DNA of 6,247 bases from DASPTB01 sp035623615 (GTDB taxonomy: Bacteria; Actinomycetota; UBA4738): assembly GCA_035623615.1 (NCBI GenBank), contig DASPTB010000156.1:1-6247 (forward strand). Direction: 5' to 3'. This document shows, one piece after another, positions 6,114 through 6,247 of this stretch; position 1 is the first letter of the stretch; the number at the start of each line of letters is the position of its first letter. A model generated the notes under the pieces. The model was not told the DNA's origin. It ran no database searches and was given only the letters and a program-made list of their open reading frames with translations. The translations under genes and the position numbers were made by a program.

Positions 6114-6247
6114 TGGCGACCGTGCGCATTCCCACCCAGATGCGGGCACTGGCGGAGGGGGCCTCGACGCTCGAGGTGGAAGGGTCCACGGTCGGCGACA
6201 TCTTGCATGCCCTCGCCGGAGCACACGAACGGCTGGGCGCCAAGCTC
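6113..6247 (+). CDS. MoaD/ThiS/CysO-type ubiquitin-fold sulfur carrier, N-terminal part (runs off right edge)
   Basis: The 45 codons present encode MATVRIPTQMRALAEGAST followed by LEVEGSTVGDILHALAGAHERL. The V-x-I-P-T-x-x-R opening, a second beta strand, T-V-G-D/A before a helix and a terminal ERL match the first half of CysO of Mycobacterium tuberculosis as I remember it. Carriers of this family are about 90 residues long and end in Gly-Gly, whose carboxylate is adenylated and turned into a thiocarboxylate that donates sulfur. That C-terminus is beyond the window, so competence as a carrier cannot be checked. The ATG shares its A with the upstream TGA (6111-6113), so translation is probably coupled to the threonine-synthase-like gene and both fall under SAM control. 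A molybdopterin (MoaD) role is possible but less likely given the neighbour. Confidence 0.82.
   Translation, partial: MATVRIPTQMRALAEGASTLEVEGSTVGDILHALAGAHERLGAKL

Noticed and set aside
4623..6224. Open frame of 533 codons on the minus strand, opposite thrC and across the riboswitch
   Set aside because: No recognisable domain, low-complexity composition, and it runs antisense through a structured RNA and a well-conserved gene.

Overview
The window is very GC-rich (roughly 70% by eye) and densely coded. It uses GTG as well as ATG starts, short intergenic gaps and stop/start overlaps. Together with a CysO-like sulfur carrier and bacterial NurA/HerA, this suggests an Actinomycetota-like (possibly Chloroflexota-like) bacterium, perhaps an uncultivated lineage. 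I cannot place it more precisely from sequence alone. No rRNA, tRNA, CRISPR array, transposase or phage gene is visible.

Layout: (1) 1-1382, minus strand: a two-gene DNA end-processing operon, nurA (complete) followed by herA, which runs off the left edge just before its Walker A region; the two overlap by ATGA. (2) 1383-1506: a 124-bp divergent control region. (3) 1507-2862, plus strand: a class III PLP aminotransferase of the glutamate-1-semialdehyde-aminomutase-like type, substrate unknown. (4) 2863-2887: a 25-bp convergent gap with a weak shared stem-loop. (5) 2888-4405, minus strand: a YtcJ-like metal-dependent amidohydrolase, whose Shine-Dalgarno partly lies in a perfect 14-bp hairpin. 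(6) 4406-4847: a 442-bp divergent regulatory region holding a candidate promoter, a well-formed SAM-I (S-box) riboswitch and its expression platform. (7) 4848-6113, plus strand: a threonine-synthase-family PLP enzyme with an N-terminal four-cysteine zinc ribbon. (8) 6113-end, plus strand: the first 45 codons of a MoaD/ThiS/CysO-type sulfur carrier, coupled to the previous gene by TGATG.

The most interesting unit is the right-hand operon. A SAM-sensing RNA controls a threonine-synthase-like enzyme translationally coupled to a ubiquitin-fold sulfur carrier. Threonine synthase itself uses no sulfur, and turning it off when SAM is plentiful would be odd. A consistent reading is that the PLP enzyme takes O-phosphohomoserine (or a related activated homoserine) and sulfur from the carrier's C-terminal thiocarboxylate to make homocysteine, by analogy with CysM/CysO for cysteine and MetY/HcyS for homocysteine. 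The gene calls and riboswitch are strongly supported; the pathway is inference. The other genes look like ordinary chromosomal content, and I see no functional link between them and the sulfur operon.
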